Positions 26,128 through 34,669 of a DNA stretch of 64,000 bases are shown here, piece by piece (position 1 is the first letter of the stretch; each line of letters opens with the position of its first letter). The position numbers and the translations under genes were made by a program. Under the pieces are notes generated by a model that worked only from the letters and a program-made list of their open reading frames with translations, ran no database searches and had not been told where the DNA came from. The stretch comes from Taklimakanibacter sp049323275 (GTDB lineage: Bacteria; Pseudomonadota; Alphaproteobacteria; Rhizobiales; Aestuariivirgaceae): positions 38,273-102,272 of the forward strand of contig JBMOOM010000044.1 of the NCBI GenBank assembly GCA_049323275.1, given 5' to 3'.

Positions 26128-26916
26128 ATGACATTCACCCGCCGCCTGATGATGGCCGTAGCGGTAACCGCGATCTGCGGTTTTGCCGCCGAGGCCAAGG
26201 CCGACCTGAAATTCGGCGTCGCCGCCGAGCCCTATCCGCCCTTCACCTCGAAGGACGCCTCCGGCAAATGGGTCGGCTGGGAGGTCGATCTGATGGACGC
26301 GGTCTGCGCCCAGATGAAGGAGAAATGCGAGCTGGTCGAAGTGGCCTGGGACGGCATCATCCCGGCGCTCACCGCCAAGCAGATCGATGTGATCTGGTCG
26401 TCGATGTCGATCACCGCCGACCGCAAGAAGTCGATCGAATTCACCCGCATGTATTATAACACGCCGACCGTCATCATCGGCGCCAAGAACGGCGACAAGG
26501 ACATCTCGCCAGAGCATCTCAAGGGCAAGACAATCGGTGTCCAGGTGTCGACCATCCACCAGAAATACGTGGAGAAGTATTTCGGCGCCGGCTCGACGAT
26601 CAAGACCTATCAGACCCAGGACGAAGCGAACAACGATCTTGCCGCCGGCCGCCTCGATTATGTGCAGGCCGATGGCAGCGCGCTCGACACCTATCTCAAG
26701 ACGGACCAGGGCGCGGCCTGCTGCGAGCTGAAGGGCGCCGTGCCCGAGGATGCCGAAATTCTCGGCGAAGGCGTCGGCGGCGGCATCCGCAAGGAAGATA
26801 CCGAGCTCAAGGCGAAGCTCGACGCCGCGATCGGCGAGCTCGCCAAGTCGGGCGAGATCAACAAGATCACCGAAAAATATCCCGAACTCGTCGGAAAGAT
26901 GATACTTCCGCAATGA
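26128..26916 (+). CDS. Periplasmic amino-acid binding protein (family 3)
   Basis: 262 residues with a signal peptide at about 1-25. LKFGVAAEPYPPFTSKD and GWEVDLMDAVC begin the mature domain; IPALTAKQIDVIWSSMSITADR is the typical family 3 signature. It binds a polar amino acid or opine-like ligand for the linked permeases. Four cysteines (in CAQMKEKC and the CC pair near residue 200) are unusual for the family and may form disulfides. It sits between the ATPase and permease genes and is followed by a strong hairpin. Confidence 0.92.
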   Translation: MTFTRRLMMAVAVTAICGFAAEAKADLKFGVAAEPYPPFTSKDASGKWVGWEVDLMDAVCAQMKEKCELVEVAWDGIIPALTAKQIDVIWSSMSITADRKKSIEFTRMYYNTPTVIIGAKNGDKDISPEHLKGKTIGVQVSTIHQKYVEKYFGAGSTIKTYQTQDEANNDLAAGRLDYVQADGSALDTYLKTDQGAACCELKGAVPEDAEILGEGVGGGIRKEDTELKAKLDAAIGELAKSGEINKITEKYPELVGKMILPQ

Positions 26917-26922
26917 TCGACC

Positions 26923-26953
26923 GTGGCTGCTTCCGAGCGTCGGAGGCAGCCGC
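26923..26953 (+). promoter_or_regulatory. Strong hairpin after the amino-acid binding-protein gene
   Basis: A 14-base-pair stem (26923-26936 with 26940-26953; two G-U pairs) and a three-base loop start seven bases after the binding-protein stop and end 22 bases before the first permease. The bases after it are only weakly T-rich, so it is more likely an mRNA-stabilising or partial-termination element than a full terminator. It would let the binding protein be made in excess of the permeases. Confidence 0.65.
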
Positions 26954-26975
26954 ACTTTCAATGGCGAGGTGCTAG

Positions 26976-27686
26976 ATGAGCGGGCTGGATCTTCTGGCGT
27001 GGAGTCCGCCGGGCTGGGGGCGCAACCTCTTCAACGGCGCCGTCAGCACGCTGCAGATTTCCGCTCTCGCTTATCTCCTCGGCCTGGTGATCGGGCTGTT
27101 CGGCGCGGTCGGCAAGCTTACCGGCGGCAAGCTCACCCGCCGCCTGCTCGACGGCTACACAACGATCGTGCGCTCGGTGCCGGAGCTGCTGCTCATCGTC
27201 ATTCTCTATTACACGGGCACGCAGGCCATCAACAATGTGCTGGTCGGCATGGGCTACGAGCCGGTCCGGATCAATGGATTCATTGCCGCGGTGGCCGTGC
27301 TCGGCATCGTCCAGGGCGCTTATTCGACCGAAGTGCTGCGCGGGGCCATCCAGGCCATTCCCATTGGCCAGATCGAGGCGGCAAAAGCCTTTGGCATGCC
27401 GCCCCTGCTGCTGTTCCGGCGCATCACCTTGCCGGCGATGCTGCCCTTCGCCATTCCGGGCCTTTCCAATCTGTGGCTCAACGCCACCAAGGATTCGGCG
27501 CTGATTTCCGTCGTCGGCTATCTCGAACTGACCAAGATCACCCAGCAGGCGGCGGGCGGAACCAAGTGGTACTTCATGTTCTACACGGTCGCCGGGGCGA
27601 TCTATCTGGTGATCTCGCTGGTGTCGCTTAAAGCTTTCGGCATGCTGGACAACTATGTCCGCCGCGGCCAGCCGAAGGTGAGGTGA
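26976..27686 (+). CDS. Amino-acid ABC transporter permease (HisQ-like)
   Basis: 236 residues, about five hydrophobic segments. NLFNGAVSTLQISALAYLLG begins the domain, YTTIVRSVPELLLI is the conserved segment of polar amino-acid permeases, and EAAKAFGMPPLLLFRRITLP is the EAA loop that contacts the ATPase. It overlaps the following permease region by a few bases if the GTG start is used, and forms a heterodimer with it. Confidence 0.93.
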   Translation: MSGLDLLAWSPPGWGRNLFNGAVSTLQISALAYLLGLVIGLFGAVGKLTGGKLTRRLLDGYTTIVRSVPELLLIVILYYTGTQAINNVLVGMGYEPVRINGFIAAVAVLGIVQGAYSTEVLRGAIQAIPIGQIEAAKAFGMPPLLLFRRITLPAMLPFAIPGLSNLWLNATKDSALISVVGYLELTKITQQAAGGTKWYFMFYTVAGAIYLVISLVSLKAFGMLDNYVRRGQPKVR

Positions 27687-27694
27687 GAGCCGCC

Positions 27695-28384
27695 ATGGAT
27701 TTCACCGTCCTCCTTAAATTCCTGCCGCTCATTCTCACCGGGCTCTGGTACACGATCATCCTGCTCATCCTGTCGGTCGCCTTCGGCATGATCCTCGCCA
27801 TACCGATCGGGCTCGTGCAGGTGACGGGGCCAAGGCCGCTGGCGTGGCTCGCTTCCGCCTTCTGCACGACCATTCGCGGGACGCCGCTGCTGATCCAGCT
27901 CTACATCCTCTATTACGGCCTCGGCTCGCTGTTTCCGCAGATTCCGTGGATCCGCGAGAGCTTCCTGTGGCCGGTGCTCCGGGAGGGCTTCTTCTATGCC
28001 GTGCTCGCCTTCACCCTGAGCTTCGCCGGCTATGAAGGGGCGATCATGAAAGGCGCCTTCGCCAGCGTGCCCAAGGGCGAGCTCGAAGCGGCCCGCGCCT
28101 TCGGCATGCCGCCCTTCACGGTGCTGCGGCGGATCTGGTTTCCGCGCGCCTTCCGCATCGTGCTGCCGACCCTCGGCGGCGAGACGATCCTCCAGCTCAA
28201 GGCGACGCCGATCGCGGCGCTGGTGACCGTGATCGAGCTTTATGGTGCCGCCGGGCAGATATTCCGCAGCACGCTGGACTTCTTTCCGCCGATGATCATG
28301 GTCGCCGTGATCTATATCCTGCTCACCTTCATCATCACCCGGCTGTTCAACATGATCGAGCGCCAGGTTCCGCAGAGGCGGTGA
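27695..28384 (+). CDS. Amino-acid ABC transporter permease (HisM-like)
   Basis: 229 residues from the ATG at 27695; a GTG at 27683 overlapping the preceding stop is an alternative. FCTTIRGTPLLIQLYILYYG is the family hallmark and EAARAFGMPPFTVLRRIWFP the EAA loop. Second half of the membrane channel of this importer. The region right after it contains a degenerate copy of an intergenic repeat before the M20 peptidase gene. Confidence 0.93.
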   Translation: MDFTVLLKFLPLILTGLWYTIILLILSVAFGMILAIPIGLVQVTGPRPLAWLASAFCTTIRGTPLLIQLYILYYGLGSLFPQIPWIRESFLWPVLREGFFYAVLAFTLSFAGYEGAIMKGAFASVPKGELEAARAFGMPPFTVLRRIWFPRAFRIVLPTLGGETILQLKATPIAALVTVIELYGAAGQIFRSTLDFFPPMIMVAVIYILLTFIITRLFNMIERQVPQRR

Positions 28385-28455
28385 TATTCTTTAAAAACAT
28401 GTTCTTACCTGGGATTAATGAAGCGCCATGTCAGCGTCGTGCTGTTTCGGATCGC

Positions 28456-28476
28456 GCTTTTCCCGGCGATGCTCTA
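28456..28476 (+). repeat. Degenerate end of a rhizobial-type intergenic repeat
   Basis: The 21 bases match 18 of 21 bases at 60160-60180, sharing the ending CGATGCTCTA. Its presence between the HisM-like and M20 genes argues that this stretch is non-coding and supports the later TTG start of the M20 gene. Confidence 0.4.
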
Positions 28477-28515
28477 AAGCTGGCGCAACATTTCGATCAT
28501 CAATGGGATAGAGAC

Positions 28516-29694
28516 TTGAAGACTTCGACCGCGCCTGACCGGCTGGCCGCCCATGCCGGTGAACTTCGCGCCATAAGGCACGATTTGCATCAGCATCCCG
28601 AACTCGCTTTCGAGGAAACACGCACCGCCGGGATCGTGGCGCGCGAGCTCACCCGGCTCGGCTTTCAGGTGGCGAGCGGCCTCGGCGGCACCGGCGTCGT
28701 CGGCACCCTGTCGTCCGGCCACGGCCGCAAGAGCATTGGCCTGCGGGCCGACATGGATGCGCTGCCCATCGTCGAGACGACCGGGCTCGCTTATGCCAGC
28801 AAGACGCCCGGCAGGATGCATGCCTGCGGCCATGACGGCCACACAACGGCGCTGCTCGGCGCGGCGCGCTATCTGGCCGAGACGCGCGACTTCGACGGCA
28901 CGGTGCATCTGATTTTCCAGCCGGCCGAAGAGAATATCGGCGGCGCCCAGCGCATGATCGAGGAGGGGCTGTTCAAGCGTTTCCCATGCGATGCGGTGTT
29001 CGCTTTCCACAATTGGCCGGGCATGCCGCTCGGCCAGTTCGCGGTCAGGCCCGGCACCATCATGGCGGCGGTCGACACGCCGACGGTGGTCATCTCGGGG
29101 CCTGGCGGCCATGGCGCCATCCCGCATAAGAGCGCCGATCCTATCGTCGCGGCCGCGGCGGTGGTGACGGCGCTGCAGACGATCGTGGCGCGCAATGTCG
29201 ACCCGACCGAGCCCGCGGTGGTGACGGTGGGGACCTTCAACGCCGGCACCGCCTGCAACGTCATTCCCGAAAGCGCCAAGCTCGAGATCAGCGTGCGCAG
29301 CTGCTCGCCCTCGGTGCGCAAGCTCCTGGCCGAACGTATCCAGGCGATCGTCAAAGGCGTCGCCGAGGCGCATGGCTGCAAGGCCGCCATCGATTATGAG
29401 ATGGGCTATCCGGCCACCATCAATACCGTTGATGAGACCGCCTTCGCCCGTACCGTCGCCGCTGAGCTCCAAGGTGATCACCCGATCATCGACCTTCCGG
29501 TGCCGACCATGATCTCGGAAGACTTCGCCTATATGCTGGAAGCGCGGCCCGGCTGCTATTTCATGCTTGGCAATGGCGACGGGCCGGAACGCAAGATGCT
29601 GCACACGCCGGATTACGACTTCAATGACGAGCTCCTGGTGATCGCCGGGGCGCAGTTCAGCCGGATGGCCGAGAGCTTCCTGGCCAAAGCCTAG
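28516..29694 (+). CDS. M20-family amidohydrolase (hippurate hydrolase / aminoacylase type)
   Basis: 392 residues from a TTG at 28516, which gives the normal family length; GTG 28381 or ATG 28399 would add about 40 residues unlike the family, over a repeat. Metal-binding and catalytic blocks RADMDALPI, MHACGHDGHTTALLGAA, FQPAEENIGGAQRMIEEGLF and a dimerisation domain with GPGGHGAIPHKSADPI are present, ending with MISEDFAYML. It cleaves N-acyl amino acids or related amides in the cytoplasm. Position right after an amino-acid importer suggests the importer brings in the acyl-amino acid that it hydrolyses. Confidence 0.9.
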   Translation: MKTSTAPDRLAAHAGELRAIRHDLHQHPELAFEETRTAGIVARELTRLGFQVASGLGGTGVVGTLSSGHGRKSIGLRADMDALPIVETTGLAYASKTPGRMHACGHDGHTTALLGAARYLAETRDFDGTVHLIFQPAEENIGGAQRMIEEGLFKRFPCDAVFAFHNWPGMPLGQFAVRPGTIMAAVDTPTVVISGPGGHGAIPHKSADPIVAAAAVVTALQTIVARNVDPTEPAVVTVGTFNAGTACNVIPESAKLEISVRSCSPSVRKLLAERIQAIVKGVAEAHGCKAAIDYEMGYPATINTVDETAFARTVAAELQGDHPIIDLPVPTMISEDFAYMLEARPGCYFMLGNGDGPERKMLHTPDYDFNDELLVIAGAQFSRMAESFLAKA

Positions 29695-29745
29695 CGCGGG
29701 ATGCGAAAAAGTGGACGACGGTTTTTTCGCGAGAATCCCGCGCCA
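29692..29745 (+). repeat. Interspersed palindromic repeat, copy A
   Basis: A 54-base element with GCGGGATGCGAAAAAGTGG at one end and a complementary GAATCCCGCG at the other, so it can fold into a long hairpin. A close copy lies inverted at 54011-54063. It starts on the TAG stop codon of the M20 gene and could act as its terminator. Confidence 0.75.
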
Positions 29746-29768
29746 ATATGAAAATCGATCACGTCTGT

Positions 29769-29827
29769 GAATTTGGATCGTGACGATCCGAATTCATAGA
29801 GGCCCGATTGTCCCGCGGTCCGGGACA
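29769..29827. promoter_or_regulatory. Palindrome and hairpin in the leader of LysE-family copy 4
   Basis: GAATTTGGATCGT (29769-29781) pairs with ACGATCCGAATTC (29783-29795) with one mismatch around a single central base, an operator-like dyad. A second repeat, TGTCCCG and CGGGACA with a five-base loop (29809-29827), ends 34 bases before the start codon and could be a leader hairpin. Confidence 0.5.
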
Positions 29828-29861
29828 GGGTAGGAAGCGGACGTCACATCCCGAGGTTGCC

Positions 29862-30485
29862 ATGCCGCTCGAGACATTCCTGCTGTTCGCGCCGGCCTGC
29901 TTCGCCATCAACATGGCGTTCGGGCCGAACAACCTGCTGTCGCTGACCAATGCGGCGCGCATCGGCGTCGCCCCGGCTATCCTCGCCGCGGCCGGCCGGA
30001 TCGTCTCCTTCGCCGCCATGATCACCATTGCCGGGGTAGGGCTCGGCGCCGTTCTGGCGGCCTCCGAGACGGTATTCACCCTCGTCAAATATGCGGGTGC
30101 CGCCTATCTCGTCTGGATCGGCATCAATCTCATCCGCGCCGGGGCGCCCTTGCGCGACGAGGCGAATATGCCCCGCTCGTCGCTGCGCAAGCTCACGCTG
30201 CAGGAATTGTGGGTGGCGGCCGGCAATCCCAAGGCCATCCTGGTGTTTACCGCCTTCTTCCCGCAATTCGTCGATCCCGCGTCCTATGCCTTGAGCTTCT
30301 CCATACTCGGGGCCACCTTCCTCGCTTTCGAGACCATCGCCATCGTCGTCTATTCCTTCATCGGCGCGAAGCTCGGCCGCTATATCCGCGACGGGCGCAC
30401 GCTCAAATGGTTCAACCGGACGAGCGGCGGCATGATGATCGGCTTCGGGCTCCTGCTGATGTTCACCCGCCGGCCCGCGACCTGA
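29862..30485 (+). CDS. LysE/RhtB-family exporter (copy 4)
   Basis: 207 residues from the ATG at 29862. FGPNNLLSLTNAARIG takes the place of the usual PGP segment, as in several LysE-family subgroups; GNPKAILVFTAFFPQFVDP follows in the middle. Six hydrophobic segments. The stop is shared edge to edge with the convergent antiporter in the palindrome TGATCA. The leader has two inverted repeats suggesting regulation. Substrate unknown. Confidence 0.86.
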   Translation: MPLETFLLFAPACFAINMAFGPNNLLSLTNAARIGVAPAILAAAGRIVSFAAMITIAGVGLGAVLAASETVFTLVKYAGAAYLVWIGINLIRAGAPLRDEANMPRSSLRKLTLQELWVAAGNPKAILVFTAFFPQFVDPASYALSFSILGATFLAFETIAIVVYSFIGAKLGRYIRDGRTLKWFNRTSGGMMIGFGLLLMFTRRPAT

Positions 30486-32306
30486 TCACGGATCTTTCCT
30501 GACCACCGGGTTGAGGCGCTCGGCGAGCCGGGCCACGAAAGCCTGGAGCTGACCCAGTCCGAATTCGCTCAAGGGCGCCGTCGCCTTGGTCGGCAGCTCG
30601 ACCTCGTCGATCTCGAGGGACGCCTGCTTAACGTCCTCGCCGTCGAGCTCGGATACCGTCAGCGAGGCCGGCCCCATCTGGATGCGGTCGCCCATGCCGA
30701 TGCGGTCCTCGCAGCGCAGCCGGAAGGCCTCGGTGATGGTGAGGCCTCTGATATCGTCGGGGACAGCGAGGCCATAGGCGCCGGCGAGCTCGTTCAGCGA
30801 GATGTCACCGGTGAAATTGAAGGCGGCGACCGGATGATGCGACTGGATCGCGTCGGAGGCGGCGAACAGGCGGTCGAGGCGCTGGGCCCGCTCGGTCGGC
30901 ACCAGGAAATAGGCATAGTCGCCCGGCACCAGCGCTTTGGCCTCGGCCCAGGTGAAGACCTTCTCGTCGCGCGCCACCATGATGGGCTGGACCCAGGAAG
31001 GCAGGTCGGTGCGGGTGAGAATGGGGCTGTCGGCGATGATCGGAAAGCCGACCATCTCGCGGTTGGTCTGCCCGGGCAGGTCGATCTCGACACGCTGCGT
31101 TTCGGGGGCCGTCTCGGTCAGGGCGACGCCGAGCCCGCGCGCCACCGCGGTCAGCGTCCAGCCCTGGACGAGTAGTGAAATGAACACCGCGACGAAAGCG
31201 ACATTGAAATAGAGCTCGGCATTGGCGACGCCCGACAGGGTCGGAATGGCGGCAAGGAAGATCGACACGGCGCCGCGCAGGCCGACCCAGGAGATGAAGG
31301 CCTTTTCGCGGGCGGTGAAGGTGAAGGGCCACAGGCACAGCCAGACCGCCACCGGCCGGGCGATGACGATCAGGAACACCGCGATGAGGATGGCGGGCAG
31401 GAGATAGCCGAGGAGCTTCGAGGGCGTGACGAGCAGGCCCAATACCAGGAACATGAGGATCTGGCAGAGCCAGGTCGCGGCGTCATGGAAGGTCAGGATC
31501 GAGGGAAAGGCGCGGGCCGGGCGGTTGCCGAGGACGAGGCCGGCCAGATAGACGGCGAGGAAGCCGGAGCCTTCCACAGAAGCGGCGGCGGCATAGATGG
31601 CGAGCGCCGCCGTGATGGCGAAGAGCGGGTGGAGTCCGGAGGGCAGCGCCATGCGGTTCAGCCCCTGGACCAGCAGATAGCCGCCGACGACGCCCGCCAC
31701 GGTGCCGATGGCGACCTGGCGGACAAGCAGGATGACGACATCCATGCTGGAACCATGCGGCCCGAGCAGGATCAGCTCGACCAGCACGATGGTGAGGAAG
31801 ACGGCGAAAGGGTCGTTGGTGCCCGATTCGATCTCGAGCGCGGCGGCGACGCGGCGGCGCAATTGCAGGCCGCCGGCGCGCATCAGGAAGAAAACGGCGG
31901 CGGCGTCGGTGGAGCTGACGATGGCGCCCAGCAGCAGGCCCTCGAGCCAGGACAGGCCGAGCACCAGGCAGGCGAGCGCCCCGGTCAGGGCGGCGGTGAT
32001 GACGACGCCGATCGTCGCCAGCAGGCTCGCCGGCAGGAGACTGCCGCGGAAGACGGCGAGCCTGGTCCGCAAGCCGCCGTCGAAGAGGATGATCGCCAGC
32101 GCGACGGTGCCGACCATGTAGGTCAGCCGGTAATCGTTGAAGACGATGCCGCCGGGTCCGTCCTCGCCGGCCAGCATGCCGATGATGAGGAAGACGAGCA
32201 GCAAGGGGGCGCCGAAACGGGTGGCGATCAAGCTCGAGGCGATGCCGACCAGGATGAGGAGGGCGAGAAACAACAATCCGAGATTGATAAGGCCGATCTG
32301 CTCCAT
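30486..32306 (-). CDS. Potassium/proton antiporter, CPA1 family (NhaP2/CvrA-like)
   Basis: 606 residues. The N-terminal 390 residues hold about twelve membrane segments with IVSSTDAAAVFFLMRA and ESGTNDPFAVFLTIVL, the CPA1 ion-site motifs. The C-terminal 200 residues contain a TrkA_C-like domain (VPDDIRGLTITEAFRLRCED) and a cytosolic regulatory tail, the layout of NhaP2/CvrA antiporters, which exchange K+ or Na+ for H+ and help in volume and pH control. Single gene; the start follows from the family N-terminus. Confidence 0.92.
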   Translation of the reverse strand: MEQIGLINLGLLFLALLILVGIASSLIATRFGAPLLLVFLIIGMLAGEDGPGGIVFNDYRLTYMVGTVALAIILFDGGLRTRLAVFRGSLLPASLLATIGVVITAALTGALACLVLGLSWLEGLLLGAIVSSTDAAAVFFLMRAGGLQLRRRVAAALEIESGTNDPFAVFLTIVLVELILLGPHGSSMDVVILLVRQVAIGTVAGVVGGYLLVQGLNRMALPSGLHPLFAITAALAIYAAAASVEGSGFLAVYLAGLVLGNRPARAFPSILTFHDAATWLCQILMFLVLGLLVTPSKLLGYLLPAILIAVFLIVIARPVAVWLCLWPFTFTAREKAFISWVGLRGAVSIFLAAIPTLSGVANAELYFNVAFVAVFISLLVQGWTLTAVARGLGVALTETAPETQRVEIDLPGQTNREMVGFPIIADSPILTRTDLPSWVQPIMVARDEKVFTWAEAKALVPGDYAYFLVPTERAQRLDRLFAASDAIQSHHPVAAFNFTGDISLNELAGAYGLAVPDDIRGLTITEAFRLRCEDRIGMGDRIQMGPASLTVSELDGEDVKQASLEIDEVELPTKATAPLSEFGLGQLQAFVARLAERLNPVVRKDP

Positions 32307-32418
32307 CCGCGTGCCTTAGCAGAGGCCCTCACGATTGACCAAGCGGTCTGTGCAGAAAAAATCCGACTGCGGAACGAAGCGGATTCGGTTCGTCCGGCAG
32401 TTGAGTTGTTCGCCTTAA

Positions 32419-32793
32419 TTATTTGCTCTTGCTTGTGTTTTCGAAGCGAATGCCGCAGTTCTTCTTGATCGAGGCTTCCTCGATGGCCTTTTTCTGGCCT
32501 TTGAGCTGCGCCAGCTCCGCGGCGGTCTGGCCGTCACCTTCATTGGCGAACAGTATCGGCCAGAACAGGATGACGCCGACCGTGGTTTTGATCGTGTCGT
32601 TCTGGCGGTTCTTGTCCTGAACGCCGGCCACTTCAGCGGCGCGGGCCGATACTCGGTGTCCCTCCTGGGCGAGCTGGTCGCATGTGTAGGATTCGTAGAG
32701 CATGGGCGACATGTAGGTCGCCTGGATATTCTCAGACTTGGATGCGCATCCCGCAACCAGGATCATGGCTGCAAGCGCCACATAAGGTTTCAT
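32419..32793 (-). CDS. Predicted lipoprotein
   Basis: 124 residues. The N-terminus MKPYVALAAMILVAGCASKS has a lipobox (LVAGC, Cys16), so signal peptidase II should lipidate it; no aspartate follows the cysteine, favouring the outer membrane. The mature part has a hydrophobic stretch TVGVILFWPILF and two further cysteines (about 38 and 113). The pattern of a short lipoprotein with a central glycine/hydrophobic segment is seen in uncharacterised proteobacterial families; no function is assigned. Confidence 0.75.
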   Translation of the reverse strand: MKPYVALAAMILVAGCASKSENIQATYMSPMLYESYTCDQLAQEGHRVSARAAEVAGVQDKNRQNDTIKTTVGVILFWPILFANEGDGQTAAELAQLKGQKKAIEEASIKKNCGIRFENTSKSK

Positions 32794-33028
32794 CGCCGTC
32801 CTCCCAACCGCCGGTCGCCCGGAATGCTGTTGCGTATCACGAACAAAGTGAAGCGGGAAAGACCTCTCTGATTTTCGTTGAATCTGAGTGACTTAGCGGT
32901 GTGATGGGCGGCGGCTGCGTTCGATTGTTTCGCGTAGAGGCTACTTTCTGAGGACGGGACGCCGGTGCCCATGCCCGAATCGCGCGTTGCGATGCGGGGG
33001 CGACATCAACAGCTTTGGAAGGCTTCTA
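32794..33028. other. Gene-poor stretch before tRNA-Lys
   Basis: Between the lipoprotein start and the tRNA promoter there is no convincing coding frame. It must hold the lipoprotein promoter on the minus strand. Nothing else is recognised. Confidence 0.4.
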
Positions 33029-33057
33029 TTGACCCGCCCTTCGGGCGCCACTATGGT
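33029..33057 (+). promoter_or_regulatory. Promoter of tRNA-Lys
   Basis: TTGACC (33029-33034) and TATGGT (33052-33057) are separated by exactly 17 bases, placing the start site about 10-12 bases before the tRNA. The spacer itself contains a GC-rich dyad (GCCC/GGGC). Confidence 0.65.
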
Positions 33058-33075
33058 CCGCCCGCCTTTCGATGT

Positions 33076-33150
33076 GGGCCCGTAGCTCAGTGGTAGAGCA
33101 TCTGACTTTTAATCAGAGGGTCGATGGTTCGAACCCATCCGGGCTCACCA
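33076..33150 (+). tRNA. tRNA-Lys (anticodon UUU)
   Basis: Seventy-five bases fold as a tRNA: acceptor stem GGGCCCG with CGGGCTC, D arm TAGCTCAGTGGTAGAGCA, anticodon stem TCTGA/TCAGA with loop CTTTTAA (anticodon TTT), T arm with GGTTCGAACCC, and an encoded 3' CCA. It decodes AAA and AAG. It stands alone with its own promoter and a possible terminator. Confidence 0.98.
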
Positions 33151-33176
33151 ATGAAATCAAGCAGTTGCGAAATCCC

Positions 33177-33203
33177 AGCCGACCTTAATCTCGGCTTTAT
33201 TTC
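33177..33203 (+). terminator. Possible rho-independent terminator after tRNA-Lys
   Basis: AGCCGA (33177-33182) and TCGGCT (33191-33196) form a six-base stem with an eight-base loop, followed by TTATTTC. Short but well placed, 27 bases after the tRNA end. Confidence 0.45.
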
Positions 33204-33312
33204 GCGCTAACACGCAAGGCAACGGGAAAATATCCCAGAAAATCAACATTTTCGACCAGTCCCAGAGGCTGCGTTCGAGGGATTCGCGATTGCGAGAGGG
33301 CTCAGGTCAGTA

Positions 33313-34593
33313 ATGGAATCACTCCGGCAAGCCGGCCCGCGATTTGGCGCGGCCATCGCAGTTTTATTGCTTGGGCTGGCTTCCCCGCCGGCTTTCGGGC
33401 AGACGACCCAAGATGGCGGGTCGACGGCGTCGGCGGCGCCCGGCGGTCTGGCCACCCGGACCCAGATCGTCGCCAATAATGACGAGCTGGCGATGCTGAC
33501 CGCGGGCACCGAAGAGGCGCTCGGCAAGGCGGTCACGCTCTATAAGCTGATCGTCAAGAGTGGCGGCTGGCCCCAGATATCCAGCAAGAAACTGTCCAAA
33601 GGCGCCAAAGGCGAGCAGGTGCTTCTGCTTCGACAGCGGCTGATCTTCGAGAATTATCTGCCCTTCGAAACCCTGGGCGGCCCCAACGGCTCGCTGTTCG
33701 ACGACGAGATGGTCCAGGCGGTCAAGGCATTCCAGGTCAATCATGGCGTGGCGCCGACCGGCACGGTGGGCGGCCGCACGCTGACCGAGCTCAATATCCC
33801 CGCCGAGGCCCGCCTCGCCACGCTCATCGAGAACCAGCCGCGGGTCGCCGCCTATGCGCAGGATCTCGGGCGGCGCGCCATCCTGGTCAATATCCCGTCG
33901 CTCCAGCTCGAGACCGTCGAAGACGGCCGGGTCTTCTCGCGCCATAATATCGTGGCGGGAAAGCTCGACCGCCCGTCGCCGACCCTGGTGAGCACGGTTA
34001 GCGACGTGACCTTCAATCCCTATTGGAAAATCCCGGCCTCGATCGTCGAGCGCGACATCGTTCCGCATTATCTCAAGGACCGCACCTATCTTTCGAGGAT
34101 GCAGATCCGGGTGTTCGACGGGGTCGGTGGCCCGGAAATCGACCCGGCGACCGTCGACTGGCCGAATACGCCGCCCGAGCGCTATTTCTTCCGGCAGGAT
34201 CCCGGCGAGAACAATGCGCTCGCCACGGTGAAGATCAACTTCCCCAACAAGTTCATGGTCTATATGCACGACACGCCGCATCGCGAATTGTTCGGCAGCA
34301 ACGCCCGCTTCGAAAGCTCGGGCTGCATCCGGGTCGATCAGGTGCAGACGGTCATCGACTGGGTGCTCAGGGACCAGGGCGATTATGCGCCTGAGCAGTA
34401 CAACCAGATCATCGAAACGCGGCAGCCCTATGAGCTCAAGGTGCAGGAGCCGACGAGCGTCCGCTTCATGTATCTGACCGCCTGGGCGACGCCCGAGGGT
34501 GCGATCAACTTCCGGCCCGATATCTATCACCTCGACGGCAAGGGCTTCGTCCTCGGCCAGCCGGAGCCGCGGGGCCCCCAATCGACGAACTGA
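33313..34593 (+). CDS. L,D-transpeptidase (YkuD domain) with peptidoglycan-binding domain
   Basis: 426 residues. Signal peptide at about 1-29, then a peptidoglycan-binding type helix bundle at about 95-165 (LSKGAKGEQVLLLRQRL) and a catalytic YkuD domain from about 185 to 350 with MHDTP (His319) and ESSGCIRV (Cys338 nucleophile). The scaffold and length match the YcbB/LdtD class, with the long capping insert between the strands. It makes 3-3 cross-links in peptidoglycan in the periplasm, a feature common in Hyphomicrobiales. Transcribed alone downstream of the tRNA. Confidence 0.92.
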   Translation: MESLRQAGPRFGAAIAVLLLGLASPPAFGQTTQDGGSTASAAPGGLATRTQIVANNDELAMLTAGTEEALGKAVTLYKLIVKSGGWPQISSKKLSKGAKGEQVLLLRQRLIFENYLPFETLGGPNGSLFDDEMVQAVKAFQVNHGVAPTGTVGGRTLTELNIPAEARLATLIENQPRVAAYAQDLGRRAILVNIPSLQLETVEDGRVFSRHNIVAGKLDRPSPTLVSTVSDVTFNPYWKIPASIVERDIVPHYLKDRTYLSRMQIRVFDGVGGPEIDPATVDWPNTPPERYFFRQDPGENNALATVKINFPNKFMVYMHDTPHRELFGSNARFESSGCIRVDQVQTVIDWVLRDQGDYAPEQYNQIIETRQPYELKVQEPTSVRFMYLTAWATPEGAINFRPDIYHLDGKGFVLGQPEPRGPQSTN

Positions 34594-34669
34594 CGCGCGA
34601 TCGATCCGGAAGAGCGGGCAGCTGACCGCCGCTGCGTAATATCTGCAAGGCCTTGCGCAACGTCGTCCC

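Noticed and set aside
28381..28515. N-terminal extension of the M20 hydrolase
   Set aside because: The extra residues do not resemble the family and the DNA overlaps a repeat fragment; the TTG at 28516 gives the normal length.
33076..33312. tRNA-Lys as a genomic-island attachment site
   Set aside because: No integrase gene or duplicated tRNA 3' end is visible nearby; the downstream gene is an ordinary L,D-transpeptidase.
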